A DNA stretch of 12,114 nt from the NCBI GenBank assembly GCA_964389705.1, contig CAYMEO010000080.1, forward strand, positions 1 to 12,114. The letters run 5' to 3'. This stretch comes from PSLL01 sp964389705. Lineage in GTDB: Bacteria; Desulfobacterota_D; UBA1144; Nemesobacterales; CSP1-2. Numbering within the stretch: the stretch's first letter is position 1; the number at the start of each line of letters is the position of its first letter. Below are positions 1-7,463 of the stretch, piece after piece. The notes under the pieces are model-generated. The model saw only the letters and a program-made list of their open reading frames with translations, searched no databases and had not been told where the DNA came from. The position numbers and the translations under genes were made by a program.

Positions 1-105
1 TAGAATGATTCCCATACTAAACAATACAAAGAGATTACTCAACCCTCCCACACTTAGTCCCCCCACAAATTTAGATATTGCTCCTACTTCCCTTGCTCTT
101 TTCAT
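1..105 (-). CDS. N-terminal fragment of an unrecognised membrane-anchored protein
   Basis: This reading frame starts with ATG at 103-105 and runs open for 35 codons to the window edge, so only the N-terminus is visible. A good Shine-Dalgarno sequence, GAGGAG, lies 7 nt upstream of the ATG, which is the main reason to call it a gene. The peptide opens with a basic stretch (MKRAREVG) and continues into a Gly/Leu/Val/Phe-rich hydrophobic run from about residue 13 to 35. This looks like a signal anchor or first membrane helix. I do not recognise the family and assign no function. It points the same way as the MFS/DUF2203 unit, but a 253-nt gap separates them, so it is probably transcribed separately. 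Confidence 0.6.
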   Translation of the reverse strand, partial: MKRAREVGAISKFVGGLSVGGLSNLFVLFSMGIIL

Positions 106-292
106 TTCTCTTCTCCTCATAATAATCACATTAATATGTCTTAATTTGGATAGATTGAAGACAGAATAGGCAAGAGGTGTGCCAAAGGAAGGAAAATAGA
201 GTTACAAAGCCTACTTACACTGTTATGGCATTGATTTATGGTGCTAGGTACTAGCTTTTATAAGAGCTTCTAAAGAGGTACCGATGATAGAT

Positions 293-372
293 TGCCTAGT
301 AATTAGGCATGCAAGATCGGTTTTCAGGCATTATTATAACTTACTTTTAGCAATGTAATCAGATCGGTTTTC
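293..372. repeat. Hairpin and 12-bp direct repeat downstream of the DUF2203 gene
   Basis: The 12-mer AGATCGGTTTTC occurs perfectly at 314-325 and again at 361-372; the second copy is the 3' end of the DUF2203 gene including part of its stop codon. Just outside is a palindrome, TGCCTA-GTAAT-TAGGCA, at 293-309, and a second short one, GCTAG-GTA-CTAGC, at 243-255. None has a U tail typical of an intrinsic terminator. Otherwise the 106-358 gap shows no convincing ORF. The structures may contribute to 3' end formation of the MFS/DUF2203 transcript, or be chance. Confidence 0.4.
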
Positions 373-736
373 TCCCGCTAAAACCCGATTCCAAGTCATG
401 CCAAAAGCCCACTCTATCTTCCCCCAGCCTCCAGCACAGATATATTTCTCTTCCCTCACGGATAGATGGAAAATCAACAAGTCCCAAATCAATATCCTTA
501 AGAATACATCCCATCTGTGTTATGGAATTTACATATTCGTAGAATCGGGTGAGTTTCGAGATGTAATTCATCCCATTTTTGGATCCGCCATTGATCTTCG
601 CCTTAGAGAGAATAGGCTCCAATTCAGGGATTTGAGAAGTAATCTCCGCCTTCAGTGCTCTTATCCTCTCGAGTATAAAGCTAAGCTTGGGCACGAGGGC
701 ATTTGCCTCTTCAACCGTAAAAAATCTCTTACTCAT
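359..736 (-). CDS. DUF2203 family protein
   Basis: A 125-residue soluble protein of unknown function. It matches the DUF2203 pattern at both ends: an N-terminal FFTVEEANALVP segment (residues 5-16), and a C-terminal block with YLCWRLGE and FWHDLESGF followed by GRKPI at the end. Length is normal for the family and nothing looks truncated. The middle (about 25-75) is charged and probably helical; there is no signal peptide or membrane segment. The start is fixed by homology, because the family usually begins a few residues before FFTVEEAN. A GAGGA stretch sits almost directly against the ATG, closer than a normal Shine-Dalgarno, so translation may depend on coupling to the MFS gene that ends 9 nt upstream. 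The role is not known; pairing with a transporter suggests co-transcription but not a biochemical function. Confidence 0.85.
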   Translation of the reverse strand: MSKRFFTVEEANALVPKLSFILERIRALKAEITSQIPELEPILSKAKINGGSKNGMNYISKLTRFYEYVNSITQMGCILKDIDLGLVDFPSIREGREIYLCWRLGEDRVGFWHDLESGFSGRKPI

Positions 737-745
737 TCCTCAAAG

Positions 746-2134
746 TTACTCAATGTCCAGCTTCTTTCCCTTTGTTTCAGGGAAAGTAAGAACCGTTATG
801 GCGGCAAGAATTGCAAATACCGAGGCCGTTATAAGAGAAAAGCCATAGCCGAGCTTGTGTCCCGCAAGCGTCATTCCCGCCACTCCTGCAAAGATAGCAG
901 GCGCCAAAGCGGATGCCCCTCTTCCGAAATTGTAACAGAATCCCTGAGCAGTACCGCGTGCCCTTGTAGGGAAAACCTCTGCAAATATAGCCCCGAATCC
1001 GGAATAGAATCCCGTACCAAAGAACCCAAGGGGAAATCCACTGATTAACACTAGAGTCTCAATATCTATAAGTCCTCCTATCATCTTATGTATCTCAGTA
1101 ATAGAACCAAAGACTGGAACCAGAAGTGCCATCATTATGAGAAATCCCACAAACGTAGGTCTTCTTCCAAGCTTATCGCTTATAAGACCAAAGGTATTAC
1201 AACCAATAAGTGCTCCCAGGCTTATAATAATCGTCATTGCATATCCCTTTACTAATCCAAGACCCGCCCCACCCTTTTGAACAGGGCTTGCAAGGTATGT
1301 GGGAATCCAAGTGTTTAGTCCCCAATAGGCAATCATACAGAAACTCGTAAGGAGGATAGCTCTGATTGTAAACCCTATAAGGTCCCTCCTCCAAAGCTGC
1401 ACAAATGTAAATGATTGACCCTTTTCACTTAGCTTCTTCTGGCTTCTCATCTCCGCAGTGGTTTTCCAAATCTCTGGCTCTTCACAATGCCTATATACAA
1501 AAAACACGAGAAAAGCAGGAAGAATCCCAATCAAGAAGAGAACTCTCCAACTATGTATAAAAGTATGGCCGACGAATGGGAGTGTAATATCGAGATTCGC
1601 ATGAGGAAGAATTAAAATAGAAAGGGTTGCAGCGAGAATATAACCAATTCCCCATCCACTTTGCACCATACCTATGACCTTACCCCTGTGTTCTGCAGGC
1701 CATGTTTCGGCTACCAGGATTTCTCCAGAAGCCCACTCGCCGCCCATGCCAAGACCTAGGAAGAAACGACATACCAGAAAGAAATATACATTTGGAGAAA
1801 ATGCGCTGAGTCCTGTAAAAACCGAATAGAGAAGAATCGAATAAGTAAGCCCCCTTATTCTTCCAATATAATCTGTGATGATTCCAAAAAGTGCACCGCC
1901 TATGGCAGAAGAGGCAAGAGTAATACCGAAAAGCCATGCGGCCTCCGTCTCTGTGAGTGCCCAGGTATCGCGTATCTTAGGAAGGGCATAAACATACAAG
2001 AGGAGGTCCATTGCATCCAGCGTCCAGCCAAGCAAAGCCACAATAAAGGTAAGCCATTGTTTTCTATTTATATCCTTATACCAGCTAAATACCCTAGGCT
2101 TTGATACAGCTACCTCTACTGTTTCGTTATGCAT
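746..2134 (-). CDS. Major facilitator superfamily transporter
   Basis: A 462-residue inner-membrane secondary transporter with the expected 12-helix profile. MFS signature A appears twice: DYIGRIRG at about 88-95 in the loop after helix 2, and SDKLGRRP at about 319-326 in the second half. Other family features are WTLDAMD in helix 1 (37-43), RFFLGLGMGGEW in helix 4 (123-134), a cytoplasmic central loop around 218-247, FPTRARGTAQG (388-398) and the terminal PETKGKKL. These resemble the metabolite:H+ symporter branch of MFS (NanT-like, aromatic-acid and sugar porters); the two acidic residues in helix 1 (D40, D43) fit proton coupling. The substrate cannot be read from sequence. The frame stays open to an ATG at 2171-2173, but I chose the ATG at 2132-2134 because AAAGGGGGA lies 7 nt upstream of it. 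DUF2203 follows 9 nt downstream. Confidence 0.85.
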   Translation of the reverse strand: MHNETVEVAVSKPRVFSWYKDINRKQWLTFIVALLGWTLDAMDLLLYVYALPKIRDTWALTETEAAWLFGITLASSAIGGALFGIITDYIGRIRGLTYSILLYSVFTGLSAFSPNVYFFLVCRFFLGLGMGGEWASGEILVAETWPAEHRGKVIGMVQSGWGIGYILAATLSILILPHANLDITLPFVGHTFIHSWRVLFLIGILPAFLVFFVYRHCEEPEIWKTTAEMRSQKKLSEKGQSFTFVQLWRRDLIGFTIRAILLTSFCMIAYWGLNTWIPTYLASPVQKGGAGLGLVKGYAMTIIISLGALIGCNTFGLISDKLGRRPTFVGFLIMMALLVPVFGSITEIHKMIGGLIDIETLVLISGFPLGFFGTGFYSGFGAIFAEVFPTRARGTAQGFCYNFGRGASALAPAIFAGVAGMTLAGHKLGYGFSLITASVFAILAAITVLTFPETKGKKLDIE

Positions 2135-2235
2135 GGCTCGTCCCCCTTTACTCTTTCTGCACGCCCATTGCAATCCCTGATAACTGCACTAAGGCATAGC
2201 AATAAAAATACTCTAAAAGCCCTGCCTTCTAGCCT

Positions 2236-2264
2236 ATGCTACTAAATTCATACAATTATGTCAA
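2236..2264 (-). promoter_or_regulatory. Sigma-70-like promoter for the MFS/DUF2203 unit
   Basis: On the minus strand TTGACA (2259-2264, perfect -35) is followed after 17 nt by TAGCAT (2236-2241, 4 of 6 -10 bases). Transcription would start near 2229 and give a leader of about 95 nt before the MFS start at 2134. It lies in the divergent gap shared with miaB. Sequence-only prediction. Confidence 0.55.
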
Positions 2265-2300
2265 TCCCAAATTAATGGCATAAATGCGGCTTAAATAAAT

Positions 2301-2329
2301 TTTACAATATATTTTTATGATATTATATT
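2301..2329 (+). promoter_or_regulatory. Upstream candidate sigma-70 promoter for miaB
   Basis: TTTACA (2301-2306) and TATATT (2324-2329) are spaced by 17 nt, each 5 of 6 matches to the consensus. Start would be near 2336, giving a leader of about 60 nt. The surrounding DNA is very AT-rich, so chance matches are more likely than elsewhere. Confidence 0.45.
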
Positions 2330-2357
2330 TGCCAATATTTCCACTTGTGTATTTTCC

Positions 2358-2386
2358 TTGACTTAATCCTGATAAAGCGTTAGATT
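2358..2386 (+). promoter_or_regulatory. Proximal candidate sigma-70 promoter for miaB
   Basis: TTGACT (2358-2363), a 17-nt spacer and TAGATT (2381-2386). Transcription from it would begin around 2393, only about five bases before the miaB ATG, so this transcript would be nearly leaderless. That agrees with the lack of any Shine-Dalgarno sequence in front of miaB. Confidence 0.45.
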
Positions 2387-2397
2387 TTTAATCAAAT

Positions 2398-3726
2398 ATG
2401 GAGAAGAAGTATTTATACTTAGAAACATACGGTTGTCAGATGAATGAATACGACTCGAGTAGAATCCAAAATGCTTTGGGGATGGAGCTTACCGATGACC
2501 CGAAAAAAGCCGACGTCGTAATCGTAAATACGTGTGCAATAAGAGAAAAGGCAGATCAAAAGGCACTAAGCAGCCTTGGTAGATTTAAACACTTAAAACT
2601 CAGAAAGCCCGATACAATAATTGGTGTTGGCGGTTGTGTAGCCCAGCTCTATGGAGAAAGGCTCCTTGATCATATGCCTCATCTCGACATAGTATTTGGA
2701 ACAAGAAATATTTCGATGCTTCCAGAGCTCATATCACAGGCTCAAAAGGAAAAAAAGAGAAGGGTTGAAACCTCATTCGATGTCGAAGAGATTTTTGATA
2801 TCGAGCCCTATCATGAAGCGGGGAAGATTACGGCATTTGTCTCCGTACAGCAGGGATGCAATAAAACATGTGCCTACTGCATTGTTCCACATGTAAGAGG
2901 AAAAGAAGTAAATAGGCCCATCTCTGATATTCTCAGGGAATCTACTAATCTCGTGGGAAAAGGTGTAAAAGAAATAACCCTAATAGGACAGACAGTAAAC
3001 TCATGGAGGTCAGATGGCTATAGGTTCGGGGATTTATTGAGAATCGTGTCAGATATTGAAGGACTTCTGAGAATTCGATTTACGACCTCATATCCAAGGG
3101 ATGTAACAAAAAAACTAATTGATGCAATAAGGGATATTCCAAAGGTTTGTCATCACATACATCTTCCAGTTCAGTCGGGCTCAAATAGGATTTTAAAAAT
3201 GATGGGAAGGACATATACAAGAGAGTGGTATATTGACACAATAAGTAGGTTAAGAGATGCAGTTCCCGATATGGCAATCACTACAGATATAATTGTCGGA
3301 TTTCCTGGAGAATCAGAAGAGGATTTCAACGATACGATGAAATTGCTAAGAGATGTAGAATTCGATGGCACGTTTTCATTTAAATTCTCGCCCCGCCCAG
3401 GCACACCTGCAGCAGGGTTTAAGGATATAATACCCGATGAAGTTGCCAGTAGAAGACTAATTGAGCTACAGGAACTCCAAAGGGAGATTAGCCTGAAAAA
3501 GAACCTAAGCAGAGTTGGACAAGTTGAGGAGGTTCTCGTTGAAGGAGAGAGTAAAAATAGCACAAATTGGGTTTCAGGAAGAACAACCCATAATAGAATA
3601 GTCAATTTTCCTGGAACAAGGGAGCTTAAAGGCAAGCTCGTGAATGTGGAAATCACGGAGGGGTTTCAAAATTCTCTTCGTGGAAGACTAATAGAAAATT
3701 TAATGGAGGTGAACCATGTTTCTTGA
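2398..3726 (+). CDS. miaB: tRNA-2-methylthio-N6-dimethylallyladenosine synthase (MiaB)
   Basis: A cytoplasmic radical-SAM methylthiotransferase of 442 residues, normal for MiaB, that converts i6A37 of tRNAs to ms2i6A37. The N-terminal domain carries the three cysteines of the auxiliary 4Fe-4S cluster: C13 (YGCQMN), C46 (VNTCAIRE) and C80 (GGCVAQ). The radical-SAM CxxxCxxC motif is C154-C158-C161 (GCNKTCAYCIVPHVRG), followed by RSDGYRFGDLL and HLPVQSGSN, and SPRPGTPAAGF near 351. A C-terminal TRAM domain occupies about 375-438. The VNTCAIREKAD and YCIVPHVRGKE wording favours MiaB over RimO or MtaB. The start gives the usual MiaB N-terminus, but no Shine-Dalgarno is visible in the 20 bases before it. 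The stop overlaps the next gene by 11 nt. Confidence 0.95.
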   Translation: MEKKYLYLETYGCQMNEYDSSRIQNALGMELTDDPKKADVVIVNTCAIREKADQKALSSLGRFKHLKLRKPDTIIGVGGCVAQLYGERLLDHMPHLDIVFGTRNISMLPELISQAQKEKKRRVETSFDVEEIFDIEPYHEAGKITAFVSVQQGCNKTCAYCIVPHVRGKEVNRPISDILRESTNLVGKGVKEITLIGQTVNSWRSDGYRFGDLLRIVSDIEGLLRIRFTTSYPRDVTKKLIDAIRDIPKVCHHIHLPVQSGSNRILKMMGRTYTREWYIDTISRLRDAVPDMAITTDIIVGFPGESEEDFNDTMKLLRDVEFDGTFSFKFSPRPGTPAAGFKDIIPDEVASRRLIELQELQREISLKKNLSRVGQVEEVLVEGESKNSTNWVSGRTTHNRIVNFPGTRELKGKLVNVEITEGFQNSLRGRLIENLMEVNHVS

Positions 3727-4192
3727 AATGAAAGTCTCAGGGATAGCGCTAGATCCATTTACAAACACCCCGATTGTAATCTTAAAGGACATTACGGGTG
3801 AAAAGATACTGCCGATCTGGATCGGTTTTATGGAGGCGAGCGCTATTGCAATGGAGCTTGAAAAAACCCCACGAGTTCGTCCACTAACACATGATCTAAT
3901 GAAGAACCTAATAGAGACCCTTAAGTTCTCAGTAACGAGGGTCGAGGTCACTGATCTAAGAAACGATACTTTTTATGCTGAGATACGCCTAAGAAGAGGA
4001 AACGAGGAACATATAATTGACTCAAGGCCAAGTGACGCCATAGCAATAGCCCTGAGAACGGGGTCCTCTATTTTTGTAAATGAGGAGGTACTCGAGAAAT
4101 CCAGGAAGCTGGAGATTGACGAAGAGAAAGAAAAGCTTACAGACATTCTCGATAAAATCCCTGTGGGAGATTTTGGAAAGTACAAGATGTAA
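3716..4192 (+). CDS. Bifunctional nuclease family protein (BFN, DUF151)
   Basis: A 158-residue soluble protein of the bifunctional nuclease / DUF151 family (the TM0160 type fold; plant members are reported to have DNase and RNase activity, the bacterial role is uncertain). Family blocks are LPIWIGFMEASAIA (32-45), RPLTHDLM (55-62) and IDSRPSDAIAIALR (101-114). The C-terminal 35 residues are strongly charged (EEKEKLTDILDKI) and probably helical. A strong Shine-Dalgarno, GGAGGTGA at 3705-3712, lies inside the end of miaB, and the start overlaps miaB by 11 nt, so translational coupling with miaB is expected. No signal peptide or membrane segment. The adjacency suggests co-expression of an RNA-modification enzyme and a possible nuclease, but I infer no direct partnership. 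Confidence 0.9.
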   Translation: MFLEMKVSGIALDPFTNTPIVILKDITGEKILPIWIGFMEASAIAMELEKTPRVRPLTHDLMKNLIETLKFSVTRVEVTDLRNDTFYAEIRLRRGNEEHIIDSRPSDAIAIALRTGSSIFVNEEVLEKSRKLEIDEEKEKLTDILDKIPVGDFGKYKM

Positions 4193-4208
4193 TACAAAAT
4201 TCTAATTG

Positions 4209-4245
4209 GCTATGTGTGCCTATAAAGTAGGACATCCTCCATAGC
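4209..4245. terminator. Imperfect stem-loop between convergent operons (candidate terminator)
   Basis: Arms GCTATG (4209-4214) and CATAGC (4240-4245), TGT/ACA, and CCTA/TAGG around the loop TAAAG make 13 pairs interrupted by a 1-nt and a 5-nt bulge. It lies between the stop codons of the nuclease gene (plus) and pilR (minus), where a bidirectional terminator would be useful. Neither flank has a real U run, so it is not a classic intrinsic terminator. The rest of 4193-4395 shows no gene. Confidence 0.3.
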
Positions 4246-4395
4246 AGGATTCATCTAAGGGTATATATTCTTGTCGTTATAAACTCAGCAATGGTTGGAA
4301 AAAGCAATGTACATTCCCTAAAGGATCTCTTATTTTGCACGTTCTTCCCCTATGTATTTTAAGTCATTATAGTCTACAAAGCGCTAAATACAAAA

Positions 4396-5805
4396 TTACC
4401 TATTCTCTTCTTCAGCAATCCCTTCTGGAGGTTCATCAGAAAGCCCGTGTTTTGCCAATCTGTACCTAAGTGAGCGTAGTGTAATACCGAGGAGTTTTGC
4501 GGCTTCAGTTTTATTTCCCTCTGTTGATTTCAGTGTTTTTTCTATCATTTTCTTTTCAATACTATTTAGAAGTGCATCCAAGCTGGTGGCTGAAGCAAGA
4601 ACGGGCTCAATATCAAAAGAATTCACATCGCCCACGGGCTGAGGAAGTGTTTCCCGTCGAATTACATTTGAGGTCTCAAGTGCAACGCATCTTGCAATTA
4701 TATTTTCAAGCTCCCTTACATTTCCCGGATAGTGATAACTCTCAAGAACCTCAAGAGCCTTTGGAGAAATTCCACGTATATCCTTTTGCATCTCGCGTGA
4801 GTATTTATCAATAAAATGGAGGGCAAGAGGAGATATATCCTCTTTCCGTTCTCTCAAAGGTGGGAGAACTATCTTTATTACATTCAGACGATAGAAAAGA
4901 TCCTCGCGAAATCTCCCTTTTGCAACCTCTTCTTCAAGGTTTTTATTCGTGGCCGCAATTACCCTAACATCAATGGGAATCGGCTCCGTACTCCCTAAAG
5001 GTCGGGCAGTTTTATCCTCAAGGACTCGAAGGAGTTTTACCTGAAGATGAATTGGCAAATCTGCAATCTCATCTAGGAAAATAGTGCCTCCATCTGCCTC
5101 CTCAAACAGCCCCTTTTTATCTCTCGTAGCCCCAGTAAAGGCGCCCCGTCTGTAGCCAAAGAGCTCACTCTCCATAAGGGTCTCTGGAATCGCCCCACAG
5201 TTTACAGGAACAAATGGACCTTGCTGCCTTATTCCCGTATAGTGTATGGCGCGAGCTACAAGCTCCTTGCCTGTTCCACTTTCTCCCGTAATAAGTATAT
5301 TTACCTTAAGCTCTGCAACCCTTTTTATTAGATCAAAAATCTTGAGTATCGCTGGGCTTCTTCCGATTATACTTCCAAACCCGTACTTTGCTTCTAGCTC
5401 CTTCCTAAGTCTAGAATTCTCTCGCTCAAGTCTCCTTTTTTCAATGGCTTTTTTTATAACAAGCTTTATCTCATCAATCTTAAATGGCTTCGTAATATAA
5501 TCATAAGCCCCGAGTTTCATAGCCTCTATCGCAGTTTCATGTGAAGCAAAAGCAGTAATCATTATTGCGGTTGTATCGGTCTTTTTTTCGTTAATTCTCT
5601 TTAGAACCTCAATACCATTCATCACAGGCATCTGTATATCAACAATGGCTAGATCAAAAGCCTTACTTTCTATCTTTTCAATGGCCTTTCGACCATCAGC
5701 CGCGGTCTCAACACTATATCCTTCTTTTTCGAGCATGATTTCCAGGAACTCTCTCATTCCCGGCTCATCATCTACAATAAGAATCTTGCTTTTTTCCTGT
5801 CCCAT
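4396..5805 (-). CDS. pilR: Sigma-54-dependent response regulator PilR
   Basis: A 469-residue NtrC-type activator. Residues 1-120 form a receiver domain with acidic pocket D12/D13, phosphoacceptor D56, T84 and K106. The AAA+ domain (about 145-380) has Walker A GESGTGKE (174-181), the sigma-54 contact loop GAFTGA (221-226), Walker B TIFLDEI (241-247) and the conserved YPGNVREL (359-366). A Fis-type helix-turn-helix occupies about 415-453 (NKTEAAKLLGITLRSLRYRL). All catalytic and contact residues are present, so it should be active when phosphorylated. The start lies 3 nt after the pilS stop with AAGGA 7 nt upstream, so the two are coupled. PilR identity rests mainly on the pilBTCS context; the protein alone would only be called NtrC-family. 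In relatives it activates pilA. No gene follows it in this operon. Confidence 0.9.
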   Translation of the reverse strand: MGQEKSKILIVDDEPGMREFLEIMLEKEGYSVETAADGRKAIEKIESKAFDLAIVDIQMPVMNGIEVLKRINEKKTDTTAIMITAFASHETAIEAMKLGAYDYITKPFKIDEIKLVIKKAIEKRRLERENSRLRKELEAKYGFGSIIGRSPAILKIFDLIKRVAELKVNILITGESGTGKELVARAIHYTGIRQQGPFVPVNCGAIPETLMESELFGYRRGAFTGATRDKKGLFEEADGGTIFLDEIADLPIHLQVKLLRVLEDKTARPLGSTEPIPIDVRVIAATNKNLEEEVAKGRFREDLFYRLNVIKIVLPPLRERKEDISPLALHFIDKYSREMQKDIRGISPKALEVLESYHYPGNVRELENIIARCVALETSNVIRRETLPQPVGDVNSFDIEPVLASATSLDALLNSIEKKMIEKTLKSTEGNKTEAAKLLGITLRSLRYRLAKHGLSDEPPEGIAEEENR

Positions 5806-5808
5806 TAA

Positions 5809-7455
5809 CTATTCCTTCACTATTTCTTCAAATTTTTCTATCTTGGGCAAGGTTATAGTAAAAGTCGTTCCCTTATTCTCAGTGCTCACAACGCTTATTC
5901 TTCCATTATAACTCTCTATGACCTTCTGAACAATAGCAAGACCAAGCCCTGTGCCAACCTTTTTTGTAGTAAAAAACGGCTCAAATATTCTGGATATGGT
6001 CTTCTCATCTATACCACAACCCTCATCCGAGACCTTAACTACAATATCGTTTTCCTCTGTATGGGCCTCAACTACAATCCTTCCGCCATTTGGCATTGCC
6101 TCTTTGGCATTGATAAGGAGATTCCAGAAGACCTGTTTCAGCTGCGGGAAATCGGCCTGTACGTATAGCCCTTTTTGAGTATTGACAATTACATCAAATC
6201 CATTCCTACTTGCAGCGCCTAAGAATGAATCCACGGTTTCGTCAATTATTCGGCTTACATCCACCGACGTTGATAATTTCTGAATTGGACTTGTAAGAAT
6301 AAGGAAATCCTCAACAAGTAGATTTAGTCTTTCCACCTCTTGAATGGCAATCTTGAGAAGACGGGCATTCTCATCGGATGGCTTAACTTCGTGTCTAAGA
6401 ATCTCAATTGATCCACTTATTACTGAAAGTGGATTCCTTATTTCATGGGCAAGCCCCGCAGCAAGCTGGCCTAAAAGAGCCCTTTTCTCAGAGAGCCTAA
6501 GACGCTCTTCAAGCTTCTTAATTTCTGTGAGATCCTGAAAAATTATAATATGCCCCCTCACCTCATCTTTACTATCCCGAAGAGTAGAAGAAGAAAAACC
6601 CAATATGAGTTCTCTTCCATTGATTGAATATAAAATCTCCTCTCTTTTTTTCGATAAAAGTTCTCCGACTCCTAGCCCAGGGATTAAGCGGTTCAAGTCG
6701 TCCCCTACTATTCTATTCACATCCATAATTCCAAGAATTTCGAGTGCCGTTTTATTAACTGATATAATTTTCCCCTCAAGGTCAAGCGTAATAACACCGC
6801 TTGCAAGGCTTTGGACTATGTTTTCATGTAGGTTTTTGAGAATTCTTAGGCTCTCACCACTTTCTCTGAGCTCCTTTCCGGTTTTACGTATCTTTTCAGA
6901 TAAGTAGCCTCCGAGCATAGCTATTAAGAGAAAGCCTATTAGATTAAAAAATATATACACAAATCCCTTTTCTCCCCAAAGTACCGGTAGAAGCCTAAGG
7001 CTCGAATGAAATTCGAGGCGAAATTGATATAACACCATTATGACATAGAGAACCCCCGATGCTAGAGCAGTGATATATCCTGCAATCCTCGTAAGCATCG
7101 TGTCAGCAAATATTATTATAAGTGGATAGAGAAAGATAAAGGGACTAGACCTTGCCCCCGTAACAGAAATCACGGCAGAAGCAAGCACAAGATCCAAGGC
7201 AACCTGGAGTGTGCCAAACCACTTTGGATAATTCTCAAGAATAGGATAAAGCAGTAAGTATATAAGACTCAGCAGATAGATAAGAACCATAATGAAGGCC
7301 AAAAAAAAGGCTTCTCTTCTCGCACCATTTTCAAAATAAATAATCGCCCCGGCACTTAAAAGAACAGTCGCCACTATTACCCTCAAGACTACAGAGTTCT
7401 TGAGTCCTATATCAATTCCAACTGTTCTTTTTGTTGTACCCAACTGCAGAGCCAA
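5809..7455 (-). CDS. pilS: Membrane sensor histidine kinase PilS
   Basis: A 548-residue inner-membrane kinase. About six hydrophobic segments fill residues 20-185 (roughly 22-40, 48-73, 85-100, 104-121, 124-145 and 164-184), as in PilS. A PAS domain spans about 205-310, then a HisKA domain with phosphoacceptor H337 (GLAHEIRNPLS), and an HATPase domain with N box N445/N449, G1 box DEGCG (477-481), F box FEPFFTT and G2 box GTGLGLA (501-507). All catalytic motifs are intact. It should phosphorylate PilR, encoded 3 nt downstream. The start is uncertain: the longest frame uses TTG at 7453-7455, 8 nt after the pilC stop, with GAGGG just upstream. Another TTG four codons in is possible, and no ATG occurs before the second membrane segment. 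The signal is not evident; in Pseudomonas PilS senses PilA in the membrane. Confidence 0.9.
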   Translation of the reverse strand: MALQLGTTKRTVGIDIGLKNSVVLRVIVATVLLSAGAIIYFENGARREAFFLAFIMVLIYLLSLIYLLLYPILENYPKWFGTLQVALDLVLASAVISVTGARSSPFIFLYPLIIIFADTMLTRIAGYITALASGVLYVIMVLYQFRLEFHSSLRLLPVLWGEKGFVYIFFNLIGFLLIAMLGGYLSEKIRKTGKELRESGESLRILKNLHENIVQSLASGVITLDLEGKIISVNKTALEILGIMDVNRIVGDDLNRLIPGLGVGELLSKKREEILYSINGRELILGFSSSTLRDSKDEVRGHIIIFQDLTEIKKLEERLRLSEKRALLGQLAAGLAHEIRNPLSVISGSIEILRHEVKPSDENARLLKIAIQEVERLNLLVEDFLILTSPIQKLSTSVDVSRIIDETVDSFLGAASRNGFDVIVNTQKGLYVQADFPQLKQVFWNLLINAKEAMPNGGRIVVEAHTEENDIVVKVSDEGCGIDEKTISRIFEPFFTTKKVGTGLGLAIVQKVIESYNGRISVVSTENKGTTFTITLPKIEKFEEIVKE

Positions 7456-7463
7456 AGGACCCT

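Noticed and set aside
398..1048. 216-codon open frame on the plus strand opposite the MFS and DUF2203 genes
   Set aside because: It has no ribosome site, its peptide is low-quality and Cys/Arg/Ser-rich, and it is antisense to two genes with clear family motifs.
2135..2173. Thirteen-residue N-terminal extension of the MFS transporter
   Set aside because: The upstream ATG has no ribosome site, while AAAGGGGGA sits at correct spacing before the ATG at 2134.
2276..2292. TGGCATAAATGCGGCTT upstream of miaB as a sigma-54 promoter
   Set aside because: The -24 half is good but the -12 half (CGGCT for TTGCT/A) is poor, miaB is a housekeeping gene, and two sigma-70-like promoters fit better.
4154..4174. 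AAAATCCC-TGT-GGG-AG-ATTTT hairpin at the end of the nuclease gene as a terminator
   Set aside because: It lies inside the coding sequence, before the stop codon, and its U run is part of the stem rather than a tail.
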